The notes beneath the pieces were generated by a model. It worked only from the letters and a program-made list of their open reading frames with translations. It was not told where the DNA came from and ran no database searches. Shown here in pieces: positions 45,168 through 54,526 of a stretch of DNA of 64,000 bases. The position numbers and the translations under genes were made by a program. Position 1 is the first letter of the stretch. Each line of letters opens with the position of its first letter. Origin of the DNA: an uncultured Bacteroidales bacterium (lineage in GTDB: Bacteria > Bacteroidota > Bacteroidia > Bacteroidales > Bacteroidaceae); assembly GCA_902781515.1 (NCBI GenBank), contig CACZJU010000004.1, positions 1-64,000 on the forward strand, in the 5' to 3' direction.

Positions 45168-46241
45168 TTATTCTATTCCCATTTGAGTTTGAGCTTCAGT
45201 CATCATACGACGCATTGCAGATACATTGGTCTTAGGGCATATCATCAGTACATCTCCTTCTTCAACTATGGCGAAGTCTTTCAGCCCGTCAATGACAGCT
45301 ATACGTTCTTTAGGAAGTCGAATGATGTTCCCTGAACTGTCACTAAGTAAAGCCTTGGTGTCAAGCAACAGGTTTCCATCGTCATCGCCTGGATGTAGAG
45401 CATCTAAGGTATGCCATGTGCCAAGGTCAGCCCATCCGAAATGACTCTCGTGTACAAAGACATTATGGCTCTTTTCCATAATACCCATATCTACATTGAA
45501 TTTGGGTAGTACACTGAAGAACTCAGGTAGGAACTTCGGGTCGGCAATTTTTGCATCGGCCATCATCTGAGGCAGTTCTATACGGTATTCTGGAACCAGA
45601 CTGTAGATATTGTCGAGCATAGCATCGGCACCAAAGAGGAAGATACCTGTGTTCCAAAGGAAACTTCCGTCACGCAAGAAGATTTCGGCAAACTCAAGTT
45701 TGGGTTTTTCGGTAAAGGTCTTTACGTGGGGAAATCCTTCTACTACATCTTCATCGTTCATTTGTATGTATCCGTATCCAGTCTCAGGTCGTGTTGGACG
45801 AATGCCCATAACCACAAGACGGTTGCCGGTGCTCACGAATTCAAAGGCACGATTAATGTCCTCGTGGAATTTGTCTTCTTGCAGTATGAGCTGATCGGAA
45901 GGAGATACCACGATGTTAGCCTTTGCATCAAGTGTTTTAATGAATACCGTACCCCATGCCACACTCGCCAATGTGCCGCGTCGCAGAGGTTCTTCTAGAA
46001 TGTGTGCGTCATCTACCTGTGGCAGTTGCTGGTAGATGTAATCGAGATACTCTACATTAGTAGATATGTATATGTTTTCGGCAGGCATAAAGCGCAGAAA
46101 ACGTTCGTAGGTTTCCTGAAGCATTGTTCGACCAGTGCCAAAGATGTCGATGAACTGCTTGGGCAAACTCTTGCGACTCATTGGCCACAGACGACTTCCT
46201 ATGCCACCTGCCAGTATGAGACAATAGTTATGGTTTTCCAT
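45168..46241 (-). CDS. manC: Mannose-1-phosphate guanylyltransferase
   Basis: The product is 357 residues from ATG 46241, giving 'MENHNYCLILAGGIGSRLWP' then MSRKSLPKQF, the standard nucleotidyltransferase signature at the N-terminus; a longer frame to 46310 is not needed. 'EPLRRGTLASVAWGTVFI' and 'FTEKPKLEFAEIFL' agree with the GMP family. It makes GDP-mannose for surface polysaccharide. The mannose isomerase domain of bifunctional enzymes is absent. The start lies 14 bases inside the end of the HIT gene, suggesting coupling. Confidence 0.92.
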   Translation of the reverse strand: MENHNYCLILAGGIGSRLWPMSRKSLPKQFIDIFGTGRTMLQETYERFLRFMPAENIYISTNVEYLDYIYQQLPQVDDAHILEEPLRRGTLASVAWGTVFIKTLDAKANIVVSPSDQLILQEDKFHEDINRAFEFVSTGNRLVVMGIRPTRPETGYGYIQMNDEDVVEGFPHVKTFTEKPKLEFAEIFLRDGSFLWNTGIFLFGADAMLDNIYSLVPEYRIELPQMMADAKIADPKFLPEFFSVLPKFNVDMGIMEKSHNVFVHESHFGWADLGTWHTLDALHPGDDDGNLLLDTKALLSDSSGNIIRLPKERIAVIDGLKDFAIVEEGDVLMICPKTNVSAMRRMMTEAQTQMGIE

Positions 46242-46626
46242 AGGCTGCGAGGATGGCATCTGCAGTTTGCTGCATTTCATCTGATGTGAATTGCTTTTTG
46301 GGATTTGCAAAGTTCAAGTCACCTTCGCTTTGCATAGGTACAAGGTGGATGTGGGCATGTGGAACTTCCAAACCGAGAACTGCCTGACCGACCTTGCGGC
46401 AGGGTAATACCTTCTTAATGGCTTCGGCAACATGCTTGGCAAAAACCTGCATGGCCGCAATTTCCTCATCGGTAAGATCGAAGAAATAATCTACTTCACG
46501 TTTAGGAATAACTAATGTATGTCCTTTTGCCAATGGGGCAATGTCGAGGAATGCATAGAACTGTTCGTTCTCGGCACATTTGTAACTTGGAATCTCACCA
46601 GCTACTATCTTAGAGAATATTGTCAT
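46228..46626 (-). CDS. HIT-family nucleotide hydrolase/transferase
   Basis: The product is 132 residues. 'FSKIVAGEIPSYKCAENE' at the N-terminus and the histidine triad 'VPHAHIHLVP' (about 89-98) identify a HINT-type phosphoramidase-like protein. Its natural substrate is not known for this group. It overlaps greA by four bases upstream and manC by 14 downstream, so greA-HIT-manC form one operon. Confidence 0.92.
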   Translation of the reverse strand: MTIFSKIVAGEIPSYKCAENEQFYAFLDIAPLAKGHTLVIPKREVDYFFDLTDEEIAAMQVFAKHVAEAIKKVLPCRKVGQAVLGLEVPHAHIHLVPMQSEGDLNFANPKKQFTSDEMQQTADAILAAYGKP

Positions 46627-47093
46627 AGGTCAAAGGTAATGCTAGTGATTTCCAATTCTACCATACCTGCGGGAACCTTGATGGTTGCAGTGTCGCCAAC
46701 ATGTTTGCCAAGCAGACCTTGAGCAATGGGAGTGCCAACACTGATTTTGCCTTCGCGCAGATTCGCTTCACTTTCGCTTACGATAGTGTATTTCATCTGC
46801 ATACCGTTCTTCTTGTTCTTCAAACCTACGGTTGCTAAAATCTGCACGCTGCTAGTATCTAACGTCTTGGTGTCGATGATTTTTGCATCCATGATAGTCT
46901 GCTTAAGCAATGCAATCTTGGTTTCCAACTTAGCTTGATGCTCTTTTGCAGCATCATACTCTGCGTTTTCACTGAGGTCACCCTTGTCGCGTGCCTCGGC
47001 AATGGCAGCACTGGCGGCCTGACGCTCCACGCTCTCCATGTGCTGTAGTTCGGCTACCAACTTGTCGTAGCCCTGTTGTGACATATAAGCCAT
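46623..47093 (-). CDS. greA: Transcription elongation factor GreA
   Basis: The product is 156 residues, the normal length. The N-terminal coiled coil ('LVAELQHMESVERQAAS', then 'ARDKGDLSENAEYDAAKEHQ' with the acidic tip D-E-Y region) inserts into the RNA polymerase secondary channel to stimulate transcript cleavage. The C-terminal FKBP-like domain ends 'SVGTPIAQGLLGKHVGDTAT'. It is the first gene of the greA-HIT-manC operon. A hairpin with a T tract lies in the predicted leader (47149-47186). Confidence 0.96.
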   Translation of the reverse strand: MAYMSQQGYDKLVAELQHMESVERQAASAAIAEARDKGDLSENAEYDAAKEHQAKLETKIALLKQTIMDAKIIDTKTLDTSSVQILATVGLKNKKNGMQMKYTIVSESEANLREGKISVGTPIAQGLLGKHVGDTATIKVPAGMVELEITSITFDL

Positions 47094-47148
47094 ATTTATT
47101 TTATTTTTACGTTTTTCACTTCTTACTTCTCACTTTTTTTCGATGGTC

Positions 47149-47186
47149 AAAAAAGGAATCCCGACGACTTCTCATCGTCGGAATTC
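47149..47186 (-). terminator. Intrinsic terminator between the GH51 gene and greA, possibly in the greA leader
   Basis: On the minus strand GAATTCCGACGA pairs with TCGTCGGGATTC (one G-U) around a 7-base loop, followed by six T. It can end the GH51 transcript, but a promoter-like pair lies upstream of it (47211-47242), which would place it in the greA leader. Confidence 0.8.
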
Positions 47187-47210
47187 TAATTATTCGGCCT
47201 TTATTCGCTA

Positions 47211-47242
47211 CAAAGTTATGGAAGAAAAACTACACTTCCAAA
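47211..47242 (-). promoter_or_regulatory. Putative greA promoter
   Basis: On the minus strand, TTTG (47242-47239), a 20-bp spacer, then TAACTTTG (47218-47211). A good match, lying between the GH51 stop codon and the terminator hairpin. Confidence 0.65.
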
Positions 47243-47261
47243 CTTTTTTGATTATTTTAAC

Positions 47262-49247
47262 TTATTTCTTAAGTTTATATACGTAGAATGACTTAGCAGG
47301 CAATTGCACCTGAATGCTGTTGCCGACTGACTCCATCTTGCTTTCTATGGGTTCAATGGCATTAGGATTGTCAACAGTGTTCTCCAAGTCATATTTGTCC
47401 AGAATAAGACGTATAACGCTACCTTCGCTGAATGACTTCGGGCCATTCATGACGATGCGTACATCCTTCGGTTCATTGCAGGTGTTTACCACCTTGACGA
47501 TGTATTCTTGCTTGTCCTTATCCCAAACAGCTGAGGCTAACACACCATCTTCACCCTTCTTTGGGAAATTGCTGTTCTTGACAGGCAGTACATTGGTTCC
47601 TTTGTTCTGAGCATAGAGGGCCTGTACGTGATAACTTGCTGATTTCGCAACGCGCAGATTGTCGTACCATATCATATCGGGACGCCACTGCCATCCGTCA
47701 ACGTGACTGAATAGGGGAGCGTATGTGGCCATGTGTACAATGTCGGCATTGCGCTCAAGACCTGTCATGAAGGCTGCTTCGTAAATGCTGGCACCTGCAT
47801 GGTTCCACTTCTTTCCACTGTCGTGACAAGCATATTCACCGGCGAATACCTTCGGACCCTTGCGGTCATAGAGGTCGTAGCGTTGCCATTCGTTTTGGAA
47901 CCACGATATAGGACGATAGAAGTGCTCATCTACGAGGTCGGCCTTTTGGCGCTTCATAGCTTCCCAGCCGATATCGAAGTCGTGACCTTCAGAGTTGGGA
48001 CCGCTGGTGCCGATAATCTTAATTTCCGGGTGAGCTTTACGTACGGCATCTGCAACAATCTTTACGCGTTTGAAGTAGAAGTCGCCCCACTGCTCGTTAC
48101 CGATACCCAAGAACTTCATGTTGAAAGGTGCGGGATGTCCCATTTCTGCACGCAGCTTACCCCATTTGGTGTCTGTAGAACCATTTGCAAACTCAATTAG
48201 GTCATTGCAGTCGTCAATATACTCCTGCAGTCCTTCTAATGTTGCATCTGCATGTGCCTTCTCGTTGTTCCAGTTCTGGTATTGGCAAGCCATTCCGACA
48301 TTCAATACGGGAAGAGGCTCACTTCCAATCTCCTCGCTCAACAGGAAGAACTCATAGAAACCAAGACCGTAGGTCTGGAAATAGTCGGGATAATAACGGT
48401 ATGTGAAGGTGGATTCCCAACGATTCTTGTTCATCGGACGGTTTTCAACTGGACCTACAGAGTTCTTCCAGTTGTAGCGGTTCTCAAGAGTAACACCCTC
48501 TACGATACAACCGCCAGGGAAACGGAATACGCCCGGTTTCATATCGGCCAAAGCTTGAGCCAAATCCTTACGCATACCATTTTCGTGTCCATTCCAAGTA
48601 TCAACAGGGAATAGACTTACATGTTCAACGTCCATAGAACCAGAACCTGAACGGCCATTCTCGTCACACAGGAATAAACGGAGCTGAGCCTTGCCAGAAG
48701 TCTTACGGCTCTTGATGATTGCAGTGTATTTTTGCCAGTCTTTGGAAGAAACTTTTATGTCTGTGGATGTAAACTCCTGATGCTCTTCTTGTGTATAAGG
48801 TTCAATCAGTTGAACGCGTAGCACTTGGGTCTTGCCATCTGGAACACGGGCATAGACAGAAAAACGATATTCCTTGTCCTGTTCTACGCCAATGCCAAAG
48901 AAACCTTCGTTTACCAAACCAGTCCACCAGTCACCATGTCCCATAGAGGAGAGATGGGCGTAATGGGGATTTTTGTCGAAAGGACCGTCGTTCTTTATTT
49001 CTACCTTACCGAAGGCCTGCCATCCAAGCAAATGGTCTGGGGTGAATTCGAACGAACGATTCTTTACCAACTCGGCATAAAGACCACCATCTGCAGCGAA
49101 GTTGATGTCTTCGAAGAATATGCCATACATTGTTGGCTGAACTTCGGCACCGGGCTTCAGTGCGTCAACTGTGATTACATTGTCCTCAGCAACCGTGTAA
49201 AGACAGGTTGCGAGCATAGTTCCTAAAAGTAAGTGTCTCAGTTTCAT
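47262..49247 (-). CDS. Alpha-L-arabinofuranosidase (GH51)
   Basis: The product is 661 residues. A signal peptide ('LATCLYTVAE') is followed by the GH51 opening 'MYGIFFEDINFAADGGLYAE'. A CBM4/9-like insert sits at about 80-200. The acid/base Glu is in 'FLGIGNEQWGDFYF' and the nucleophile Glu in 'KVFAGEYACHDS'. A beta-sandwich ends the protein. It removes arabinose side chains from plant arabinan or arabinoxylan and is probably periplasmic or surface-bound. Monocistronic, with a clear promoter at 49288-49319. Confidence 0.93.
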   Translation of the reverse strand: MKLRHLLLGTMLATCLYTVAEDNVITVDALKPGAEVQPTMYGIFFEDINFAADGGLYAELVKNRSFEFTPDHLLGWQAFGKVEIKNDGPFDKNPHYAHLSSMGHGDWWTGLVNEGFFGIGVEQDKEYRFSVYARVPDGKTQVLRVQLIEPYTQEEHQEFTSTDIKVSSKDWQKYTAIIKSRKTSGKAQLRLFLCDENGRSGSGSMDVEHVSLFPVDTWNGHENGMRKDLAQALADMKPGVFRFPGGCIVEGVTLENRYNWKNSVGPVENRPMNKNRWESTFTYRYYPDYFQTYGLGFYEFFLLSEEIGSEPLPVLNVGMACQYQNWNNEKAHADATLEGLQEYIDDCNDLIEFANGSTDTKWGKLRAEMGHPAPFNMKFLGIGNEQWGDFYFKRVKIVADAVRKAHPEIKIIGTSGPNSEGHDFDIGWEAMKRQKADLVDEHFYRPISWFQNEWQRYDLYDRKGPKVFAGEYACHDSGKKWNHAGASIYEAAFMTGLERNADIVHMATYAPLFSHVDGWQWRPDMIWYDNLRVAKSASYHVQALYAQNKGTNVLPVKNSNFPKKGEDGVLASAVWDKDKQEYIVKVVNTCNEPKDVRIVMNGPKSFSEGSVIRLILDKYDLENTVDNPNAIEPIESKMESVGNSIQVQLPAKSFYVYKLKK

Positions 49248-49287
49248 GTTAATTATGTTTTTCTTGTATTTGGGCTAAATGTCTTTG

Positions 49288-49319
49288 CAAAATTACACAG
49301 AAATATGGATATTTCCAAA
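49288..49319 (-). promoter_or_regulatory. Sigma-ABfr-type promoter of the GH51 gene
   Basis: On the minus strand, TTTG (49319-49316), a 20-bp spacer, then TAATTTTG (49295-49288), about 40 bases before the ATG. Confidence 0.75.
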
Positions 49320-49329
49320 TGTTACCCTA

Positions 49330-49378
49330 AACTTTCCTTTAACTCCCCTTAACTTCCCTATAACTCCCTTTTAACTCC
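49330..49378. repeat. AACTCCCC repeats at 10-11 bp spacing
   Basis: AACT begins at 49330, 49341, 49351, 49362 and 49373 (intervals 11, 10, 11, 11), each followed by pyrimidines. The units are therefore on one face of the helix. A GCTCC-GCA-GGAGC hairpin (49381-49393) follows. The remaining gap to glmM has a TATATTTG -7 box at 49464-49471 without a clear -33. Confidence 0.75.
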
Positions 49379-49498
49379 TCGCTCCGCAGGAGCTTTACTC
49401 CCCTTATATATTAAATAGGTAAGATTTTGGTGGGAAATGCTTGCATGAAATGTCTAAAAGCGTTATATTTGCGGTGTGATAATCCTAAATTCAATACT

Positions 49499-50890
49499 AT
49501 GACATTAGTAAAATCAATTTCTGGTATCCGCGGTACAATAGGCGGACGCACGGGCGACACGCTCAATCCTCTTGATATTGTGAAGTTTACAACGGCTTAT
49601 GCTACTATTATCCGACGCACTACAAAGGTTAAGTCGAACAAGATTGTAGTTGGCCGCGATGCACGTATTTCCGGCGAGATGGTGCGTAATGTTGTGTGCG
49701 GAACACTCATGGGTATGGGCTTTGATGTTGTTGACATCGGTTTGGCAACTACACCGACAACTGAGATTGCCGTCACTATGGAAGGAGCATGCGGCGGTAT
49801 TATACTGACCGCCAGTCACAATCCCAGAATGTGGAATGCACTGAAGTTGTTGAACGAGAAGGGTGAATTCCTGAATAAGGCAGAGGGCGAAGAAGTCCTC
49901 CGTATTGCCGAGGCAGAGGATTTCGAATATGCCGATGTTGACAATATGGGACACTACATCAAGAACGACACCTATGATCAGAAGCACATTGATATGGTTC
50001 TCGGACTTGACCTTGTGGATGTTGAGGCTATCCGTAATGCACATTTCCGTGTAGCCTTTGATTCTGTGAACTCTGTAGGTGGTGTCATCCTGCCAAAATT
50101 GTTCAAGGCTTTGGGAGTTGAGAAAGTTACAGGCTTGTTTACTGAACCTACAGGCGACTTCCAGCACAATCCCGAACCTCTGGAAAAGAACCTTGCCGAT
50201 ATCAAGGCTTTAATGCAGAAGGGCGAGCACGATATTGCATTTGTTGTTGACCCCGATGTCGATCGTTTGGCATTGTTCTGCGAGGACGGTACTATGTATG
50301 GTGAGGAATATACTTTGGTTACTGTAGCCGACTATATCCTGCAGCATACTCCGGGTAATACCGTATCTAACCTCAGTTCTACACGTGCCCTGCGCGATGT
50401 CACTCGCAAATATGGACAGCAGTATAATGCTGCAGCTGTAGGTGAGGTAAATGTGGTAACTAAGATGAAGGAAACCAATGCAGTTATTGGCGGTGAAGGT
50501 AATGGTGGAGTCATCTATCCTGCTGCTCATTATGGTCGTGATGCCCTTGTAGGTATAGCACTCATCTTGACATATTTGGCAAAGAAGGGTATGAAGACAA
50601 GTGAACTGCGTGCTACTTATCCTCCATATCAGATTGCTAAGAACCGCATCGACCTGACTCCAGATACCGATGTTGATGCTATTTTGGTGAAGGTAAAGGA
50701 AATGTACACCGGTAAGGCTGAGGTGAACGATATTGATGGTGTTAAGCTCGACTTCCCCGATAAGTGGGTTCATCTGCGCAAGTCGAACACCGAGCCCATC
50801 ATTCGTGTGTATAGCGAAGCCGCTACTATGGAAGCTGCCGACCAGCTTGGCAAAGACATTATGGATGTGGTATATTCAATGGTAAAGTAA
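49499..50890 (+). CDS. glmM: Phosphoglucosamine mutase / phosphomannomutase
   Basis: The product is 463 residues from ATG 49499 ('MTLVKSISGIRGTIGGRTGD'); a longer frame to 49427 crosses the -7 box. The phosphoserine loop is 'GIILTASHNPRMWNALK', the metal loop 'FVVDPDVDRLALF', the sugar-binding 'GGEGNGGVIYP' and the phosphate-binding 'RKSNTEPIIRVYSEA'. The next gene is nagA, converging on nagB, which favours glucosamine-6-phosphate to glucosamine-1-phosphate for cell-wall precursors. Mannose activity cannot be excluded. Confidence 0.88.
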   Translation: MTLVKSISGIRGTIGGRTGDTLNPLDIVKFTTAYATIIRRTTKVKSNKIVVGRDARISGEMVRNVVCGTLMGMGFDVVDIGLATTPTTEIAVTMEGACGGIILTASHNPRMWNALKLLNEKGEFLNKAEGEEVLRIAEAEDFEYADVDNMGHYIKNDTYDQKHIDMVLGLDLVDVEAIRNAHFRVAFDSVNSVGGVILPKLFKALGVEKVTGLFTEPTGDFQHNPEPLEKNLADIKALMQKGEHDIAFVVDPDVDRLALFCEDGTMYGEEYTLVTVADYILQHTPGNTVSNLSSTRALRDVTRKYGQQYNAAAVGEVNVVTKMKETNAVIGGEGNGGVIYPAAHYGRDALVGIALILTYLAKKGMKTSELRATYPPYQIAKNRIDLTPDTDVDAILVKVKEMYTGKAEVNDIDGVKLDFPDKWVHLRKSNTEPIIRVYSEAATMEAADQLGKDIMDVVYSMVK

Positions 50891-50896
50891 AGAACT

Positions 50897-52060
50897 ATGT
50901 TAACACAGATTATCAACGGTCGCATACTGACCCCACAGGGTTGGCTGAAGGATGGTAGCATCATCCTGCGCGACAATAAAATCTTAGAGGTAACAAACTG
51001 CGACCTCGCTGTTATCGGTGCCAATATCATTGATGCCAAGGGTATGTATGTAGTACCTGGCGGTATTGAAATGCATGTGCATGGCGGTGGTGGCCGTGAC
51101 TTCCAAGAGGGTACCGAGGACGCTTTCCGCACAGCCATAGAGGCACATGCCAAACACGGCACCACGAGTATTTTCCCCACACTGTCGAGCAGCACAGTCC
51201 CCATGATTGAACAGGCTGTAGAGACGTGTTCGAAAATGATGGAAGATCCCAATAGTCCTATATTGGGTCTTCACCTCGAAGGTCACTATCTGAATCCGAT
51301 GAAAGCAGGTGCACAAATCCCTGAATGGCTGAAAGATCCAGACCCCAATGAGTATATACCTATTGTTGAGAATAGTCCGTGTCTAAAGCGTTGGGATGCA
51401 GCTCCAGAGTTGCCTGGCGCAATGCAGTTCGGTAAGTTCTGTGCAGAGAAGGGCATTTTACCAAGTATCGCCCACACTCATGCAGAATACAGTGATGTAA
51501 AGACTGCGTTCGAGGCTGGTTATACTCACGTTACTCACTTCTATAATGCAATGCCTGGTTTCCATAACAAGCAGGGTTACAAGTACGAAGGAACTGTTGA
51601 GAGTGTTTACCTGATAGACGATATGACCATCGAGTGCGTGGCCGACGGAATACATGTTCCTCCCACAATCCTACGTATGGCATATAAGATTAAGGGTGTA
51701 GAGCGTATGGCTCTGATTACAGATGCCTTGGCTGTGGCTGCAGCCCCAGCTGATGCTGTAGCTTTCGACCCACGTGTAATAGTAGAGGATGGCGTGGCAA
51801 AACTTAACGACCGTTCGGCTTTGGCTGGCTCTATTGCAACTACTGACCGCCTGATTCGTACAGCTGTAAACCTTGCTGAGATTCCTCTGGAGGATGCTGT
51901 TCGTATGTGTTCTGAGACACCTTCTCTAATTATGCACGTCAACGACCGCAAGGGAACCCTCCAGCGTGGCAAGGATGCCGATGTCATGATTCTTGACGAT
52001 AAGCTTGAAATCAGATGTATCTGGCAGATGGGTAAGATTATCGAAAATACCCTGTTCTAA
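50897..52060 (+). CDS. nagA: N-acetylglucosamine-6-phosphate deacetylase
   Basis: The product is 387 residues. 'VVPGGIEMHVHGGGGRDFQE' carries the amidohydrolase metal-binding H-x-H, 'LGLHLEGHYLNPMKAGAQ' the conserved Glu/His, and 'HVTHFYNAMPGFHNKQ' the substrate loop. It makes glucosamine-6-phosphate, which NagB (encoded opposite) converts to fructose-6-phosphate. It starts six bases after glmM, so one operon. Confidence 0.95.
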   Translation: MLTQIINGRILTPQGWLKDGSIILRDNKILEVTNCDLAVIGANIIDAKGMYVVPGGIEMHVHGGGGRDFQEGTEDAFRTAIEAHAKHGTTSIFPTLSSSTVPMIEQAVETCSKMMEDPNSPILGLHLEGHYLNPMKAGAQIPEWLKDPDPNEYIPIVENSPCLKRWDAAPELPGAMQFGKFCAEKGILPSIAHTHAEYSDVKTAFEAGYTHVTHFYNAMPGFHNKQGYKYEGTVESVYLIDDMTIECVADGIHVPPTILRMAYKIKGVERMALITDALAVAAAPADAVAFDPRVIVEDGVAKLNDRSALAGSIATTDRLIRTAVNLAEIPLEDAVRMCSETPSLIMHVNDRKGTLQRGKDADVMILDDKLEIRCIWQMGKIIENTLF

Positions 52061-52100
52061 TAAAAGATTAAGCCGCTCAACTGAGCGGCTTAATCTTTTA
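52061..52100. terminator. Bidirectional terminator between nagA and nagB
   Basis: A perfect 19-bp stem (TAAAAGATTAAGCCGCTCA and its complement) with only two bases between the arms, giving A/T tracts on both strands. Confidence 0.95.
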
Positions 52101-52113
52101 TCTTTATTATTTA

Positions 52114-52905
52114 TTAAAGATTATTCTTTTCAATGTCCTTGAAGTACTTGTAGGTACCGTGCTTCAGTTCGTCAGTTGCAGCCTCATCGCATACGATGAT
52201 TGCGTGGGGGTGCATCTGCAGAGCGCTGATAGTCCATTCCTGACTTACGGCGCACTCAATTGCATGCTGCAGAGCACGTGCCTTGCCGTGACCGTTACAT
52301 ACAATCAGAACTTCCTTTGCATCCATAACAGTACCAACACCAACTGTAAGGGCTGTCTTGGGTACCTTGTTAACGTCGTTGTCGAAGAAACGACTATTGG
52401 CAATGATTGTGTCGGTAGTCAGGCTCTTTACGCGGGTGCGGCTTGCCAGTGAGCTGAAGGGCTCGTTGAAAGCGATGTGACCATCAGGACCGATACCGCC
52501 CATGAACAGGTCAATGCCACCGGCATCTTGGATTGCCTTTTCGTAGGCAGCGCACTCGGCAGCGAGGTCCTTGGCATTACCATTCAGAATATGAACGTTC
52601 TCCTTCTTGATGTTGATGTGTGAGAAGAAGTTTGTCCACATGAAGCTGTGGTAGCTTTCGGGGTGCTCTTCGGGCAGACCCACGTATTCGTCCATGTTAA
52701 ATGTTACAACGTTCTCGAAGCTAACCTTACCAGTCTTGTACATCTCGATGAGGTGCTTGTAGAGACCCAGAGGTGAAGATCCAGTAGGACATCCCAGTTT
52801 GAAAGGCTTTTCAGCCGTTGGTTTTGCTTCATTGATGCGGGCAGCAACATATTCAGCAGCCCAGCGTGACAACTCTTTGTAGTCGGGTTCGATAATTACT
52901 CTCAT
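52114..52905 (-). CDS. nagB: Glucosamine-6-phosphate deaminase
   Basis: The product is 263 residues, standard length. '[20 protein letters not shown]', '[20 protein letters not shown]' (catalytic Asp) and '[20 protein letters not shown]' (catalytic His) are all intact. It converts glucosamine-6-phosphate to fructose-6-phosphate and ammonia, completing amino-sugar use with NagA on the opposite strand. Confidence 0.96.
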   Translation of the reverse strand: MRVIIEPDYKELSRWAAEYVAARINEAKPTAEKPFKLGCPTGSSPLGLYKHLIEMYKTGKVSFENVVTFNMDEYVGLPEEHPESYHSFMWTNFFSHINIKKENVHILNGNAKDLAAECAAYEKAIQDAGGIDLFMGGIGPDGHIAFNEPFSSLASRTRVKSLTTDTIIANSRFFDNDVNKVPKTALTVGVGTVMDAKEVLIVCNGHGKARALQHAIECAVSQEWTISALQMHPHAIIVCDEAATDELKHGTYKYFKDIEKNNL

Positions 52906-52935
52906 AGTCTTAATGATTTAGTAATAATTATGTTT

Positions 52936-52976
52936 CGTTATATCGATATTTCGTTATTTTGATAATATAACGTTAT
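52936..52976. repeat. CGTTAT-rich repeat upstream of nagB
   Basis: CGTTATATCG at 52936-52945 with further CGTTAT copies at 52952 and 52971. The same 10-mer occurs at 56521-56530 in the rubredoxin/M60 gap. Confidence 0.5.
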
Positions 52977-52987
52977 TGATAACCAGT

Positions 52988-54526
52988 TTATTGCCTTCGA
53001 GGTGCGAATTTTGCAGCTTCGCCCTCCGTTCCAAATATGCATTGACGCAGAGAACGCTCGTTGACTTGTACTGCATCGCGTGTCAGTTCAGGAACATTGT
53101 AACTCTTTAAGAGCATGATGTTGTGCTCCGGATCGCGCTGCGGCATACAGAATGCTTTATGGGCACGGCCTTGTTTGTCGAAGTATGTTATGAAGGCGCG
53201 TGTGTAGTTGCCATCCATTCGGCGTGTGGCAAACACTATCCAGCGCCCATTGCTGCTCCATGAGTGATACGAATCTACATCGGTAGAGTTGGCTTCATTA
53301 AGGGCATAGATGCTATCGGTTTGCAGGTCCTTGACGTATAAGTCGCTGGACTTATGCCAGATGTGGAACTGACCGTAGTCGCCTTCAGCATACAGGAGAT
53401 AACGTCCGTCAGGACTGATGCGTGGAAACGATGCACTACGATTTCTACCAGCACAATCGACTACCAGTTCTGATGGTCCGAAACGGCGTGACTTTTCATC
53501 AAAAGCCATACGGCGGATGTCGTAGTGAAAGTCCTGATATTTTGTGATACGTGCAGCTTCCTTAGCCGAATCAGGAACCTCTTCGCCAAATAGCGGGTCG
53601 GTGGAGGTGCAGTAGTACAGCCATTTCCCGTCGGGCGACCAGCAGGGGAATGTCTCAAATTGTATGCTATCGTTAAGTACGAGACTGACCTCGTTCTTTT
53701 CAACATCGTAGAGCAACAAATCGCTACCTTCGTCAAGCACCTCAAGCTTTTCATCATGATACATGTGGAAGGCCTGTCCTGTTTTGTTGGTGCTAAAGGC
53801 TATGAGCGGCAAGGTGGGGTGCCACGAGGGATAGACACCAGCCGTGAGTATGCTGTCGCCCTTGATTTGTACTTTCTGAGCCTTTCCATCGCGTATAATG
53901 ATGGTACCGCCGTGCTGTGCACGCACATGGAACAGCATCTGTCGAGTAGAGTAGTTCTGATAGTTGTGACAGTTTATGCAATGGTTGTCTTCATCGGAGT
54001 AAACTCGATTATTCTCGTAAATTACATGCTGTTCGAAGTTCGTCAGATTGCGTTGATAGAGTCCGAGCTGACGGTAGAGTTCGTAGCCAGGTTCTATGAG
54101 TCGATAGGAAAGGAAGGGATCGATGTCCTCCTTGGCAACGGCAATCGTGTATGGCTGGTATTTAATCCATCCGGAAGGCATCTGTGCGTATATGCTGACG
54201 CTTATCGTCGTGCTGCGATTCTCTTCGAGCAGTGTGCGCCATTCCGTACTGTCAATGTCTATTTTCAGGTCTTTGCCACTTCCGCAAACGAGATTTCCGC
54301 CCTTTTCACCCTTCATTTCCACTATCATGCTTTTTGCGCTGCCTTCCTTAAGCATGAAATTCAAAGGTGCGATGTTGGCAGGTATCGTTATATCGGTGTA
54401 ATCAGGATAAATTGCTGCAGTGCTGTCCACCTCTGCATACTGCGTCGGAACTTCGTAGTTGTGGCTGCACGCCACACAGAGCACGCAGAGAAGACAGAGT
54501 ACACAGAGTTTTTTTACATTATCCAT
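52988..54526 (-). CDS. Beta-propeller (PD40/TolB-like) lipoprotein with a CxxCH motif
   Basis: The product is 512 residues from ATG 54526; TTG 54532 would add two. A lipoprotein signal 'LCVLCLLCVLCVAC' has its Cys near 20 and is encoded by a 9-bp repeat. A beta-rich N-terminal domain follows. 'DEDNHCINCHNYQNY' contains CxxCH (about 183-187), a possible haem-c site. Four PD40 blades come next ('SWHPTLPLIAFSTNKTG', 'CWSPDGKWLYYCTS', 'RISPDGRYLLYAEGD', 'SWSSNGRWIVFATRR'). It stops 23 bases downstream of the DUF6057 gene's end and is likely its partner. Role unknown. Confidence 0.78.
   Translation of the reverse strand: MDNVKKLCVLCLLCVLCVACSHNYEVPTQYAEVDSTAAIYPDYTDITIPANIAPLNFMLKEGSAKSMIVEMKGEKGGNLVCGSGKDLKIDIDSTEWRTLLEENRSTTISVSIYAQMPSGWIKYQPYTIAVAKEDIDPFLSYRLIEPGYELYRQLGLYQRNLTNFEQHVIYENNRVYSDEDNHCINCHNYQNYSTRQMLFHVRAQHGGTIIIRDGKAQKVQIKGDSILTAGVYPSWHPTLPLIAFSTNKTGQAFHMYHDEKLEVLDEGSDLLLYDVEKNEVSLVLNDSIQFETFPCWSPDGKWLYYCTSTDPLFGEEVPDSAKEAARITKYQDFHYDIRRMAFDEKSRRFGPSELVVDCAGRNRSASFPRISPDGRYLLYAEGDYGQFHIWHKSSDLYVKDLQTDSIYALNEANSTDVDSYHSWSSNGRWIVFATRRMDGNYTRAFITYFDKQGRAHKAFCMPQRDPEHNIMLLKSYNVPELTRDAVQVNERSLRQCIFGTEGEAAKFAPRRQ
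54476..54508. repeat. 9-bp repeat encoding a signal peptide
   Basis: (A/G)CAGAG at 54476, 54485, 54494 and 54503, an exact 9-bp period, is the same unit as in dsbD. On the minus strand it gives alternating Leu-Cys-Val triplets that form the hydrophobic core of the lipoprotein signal. Confidence 0.88.
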
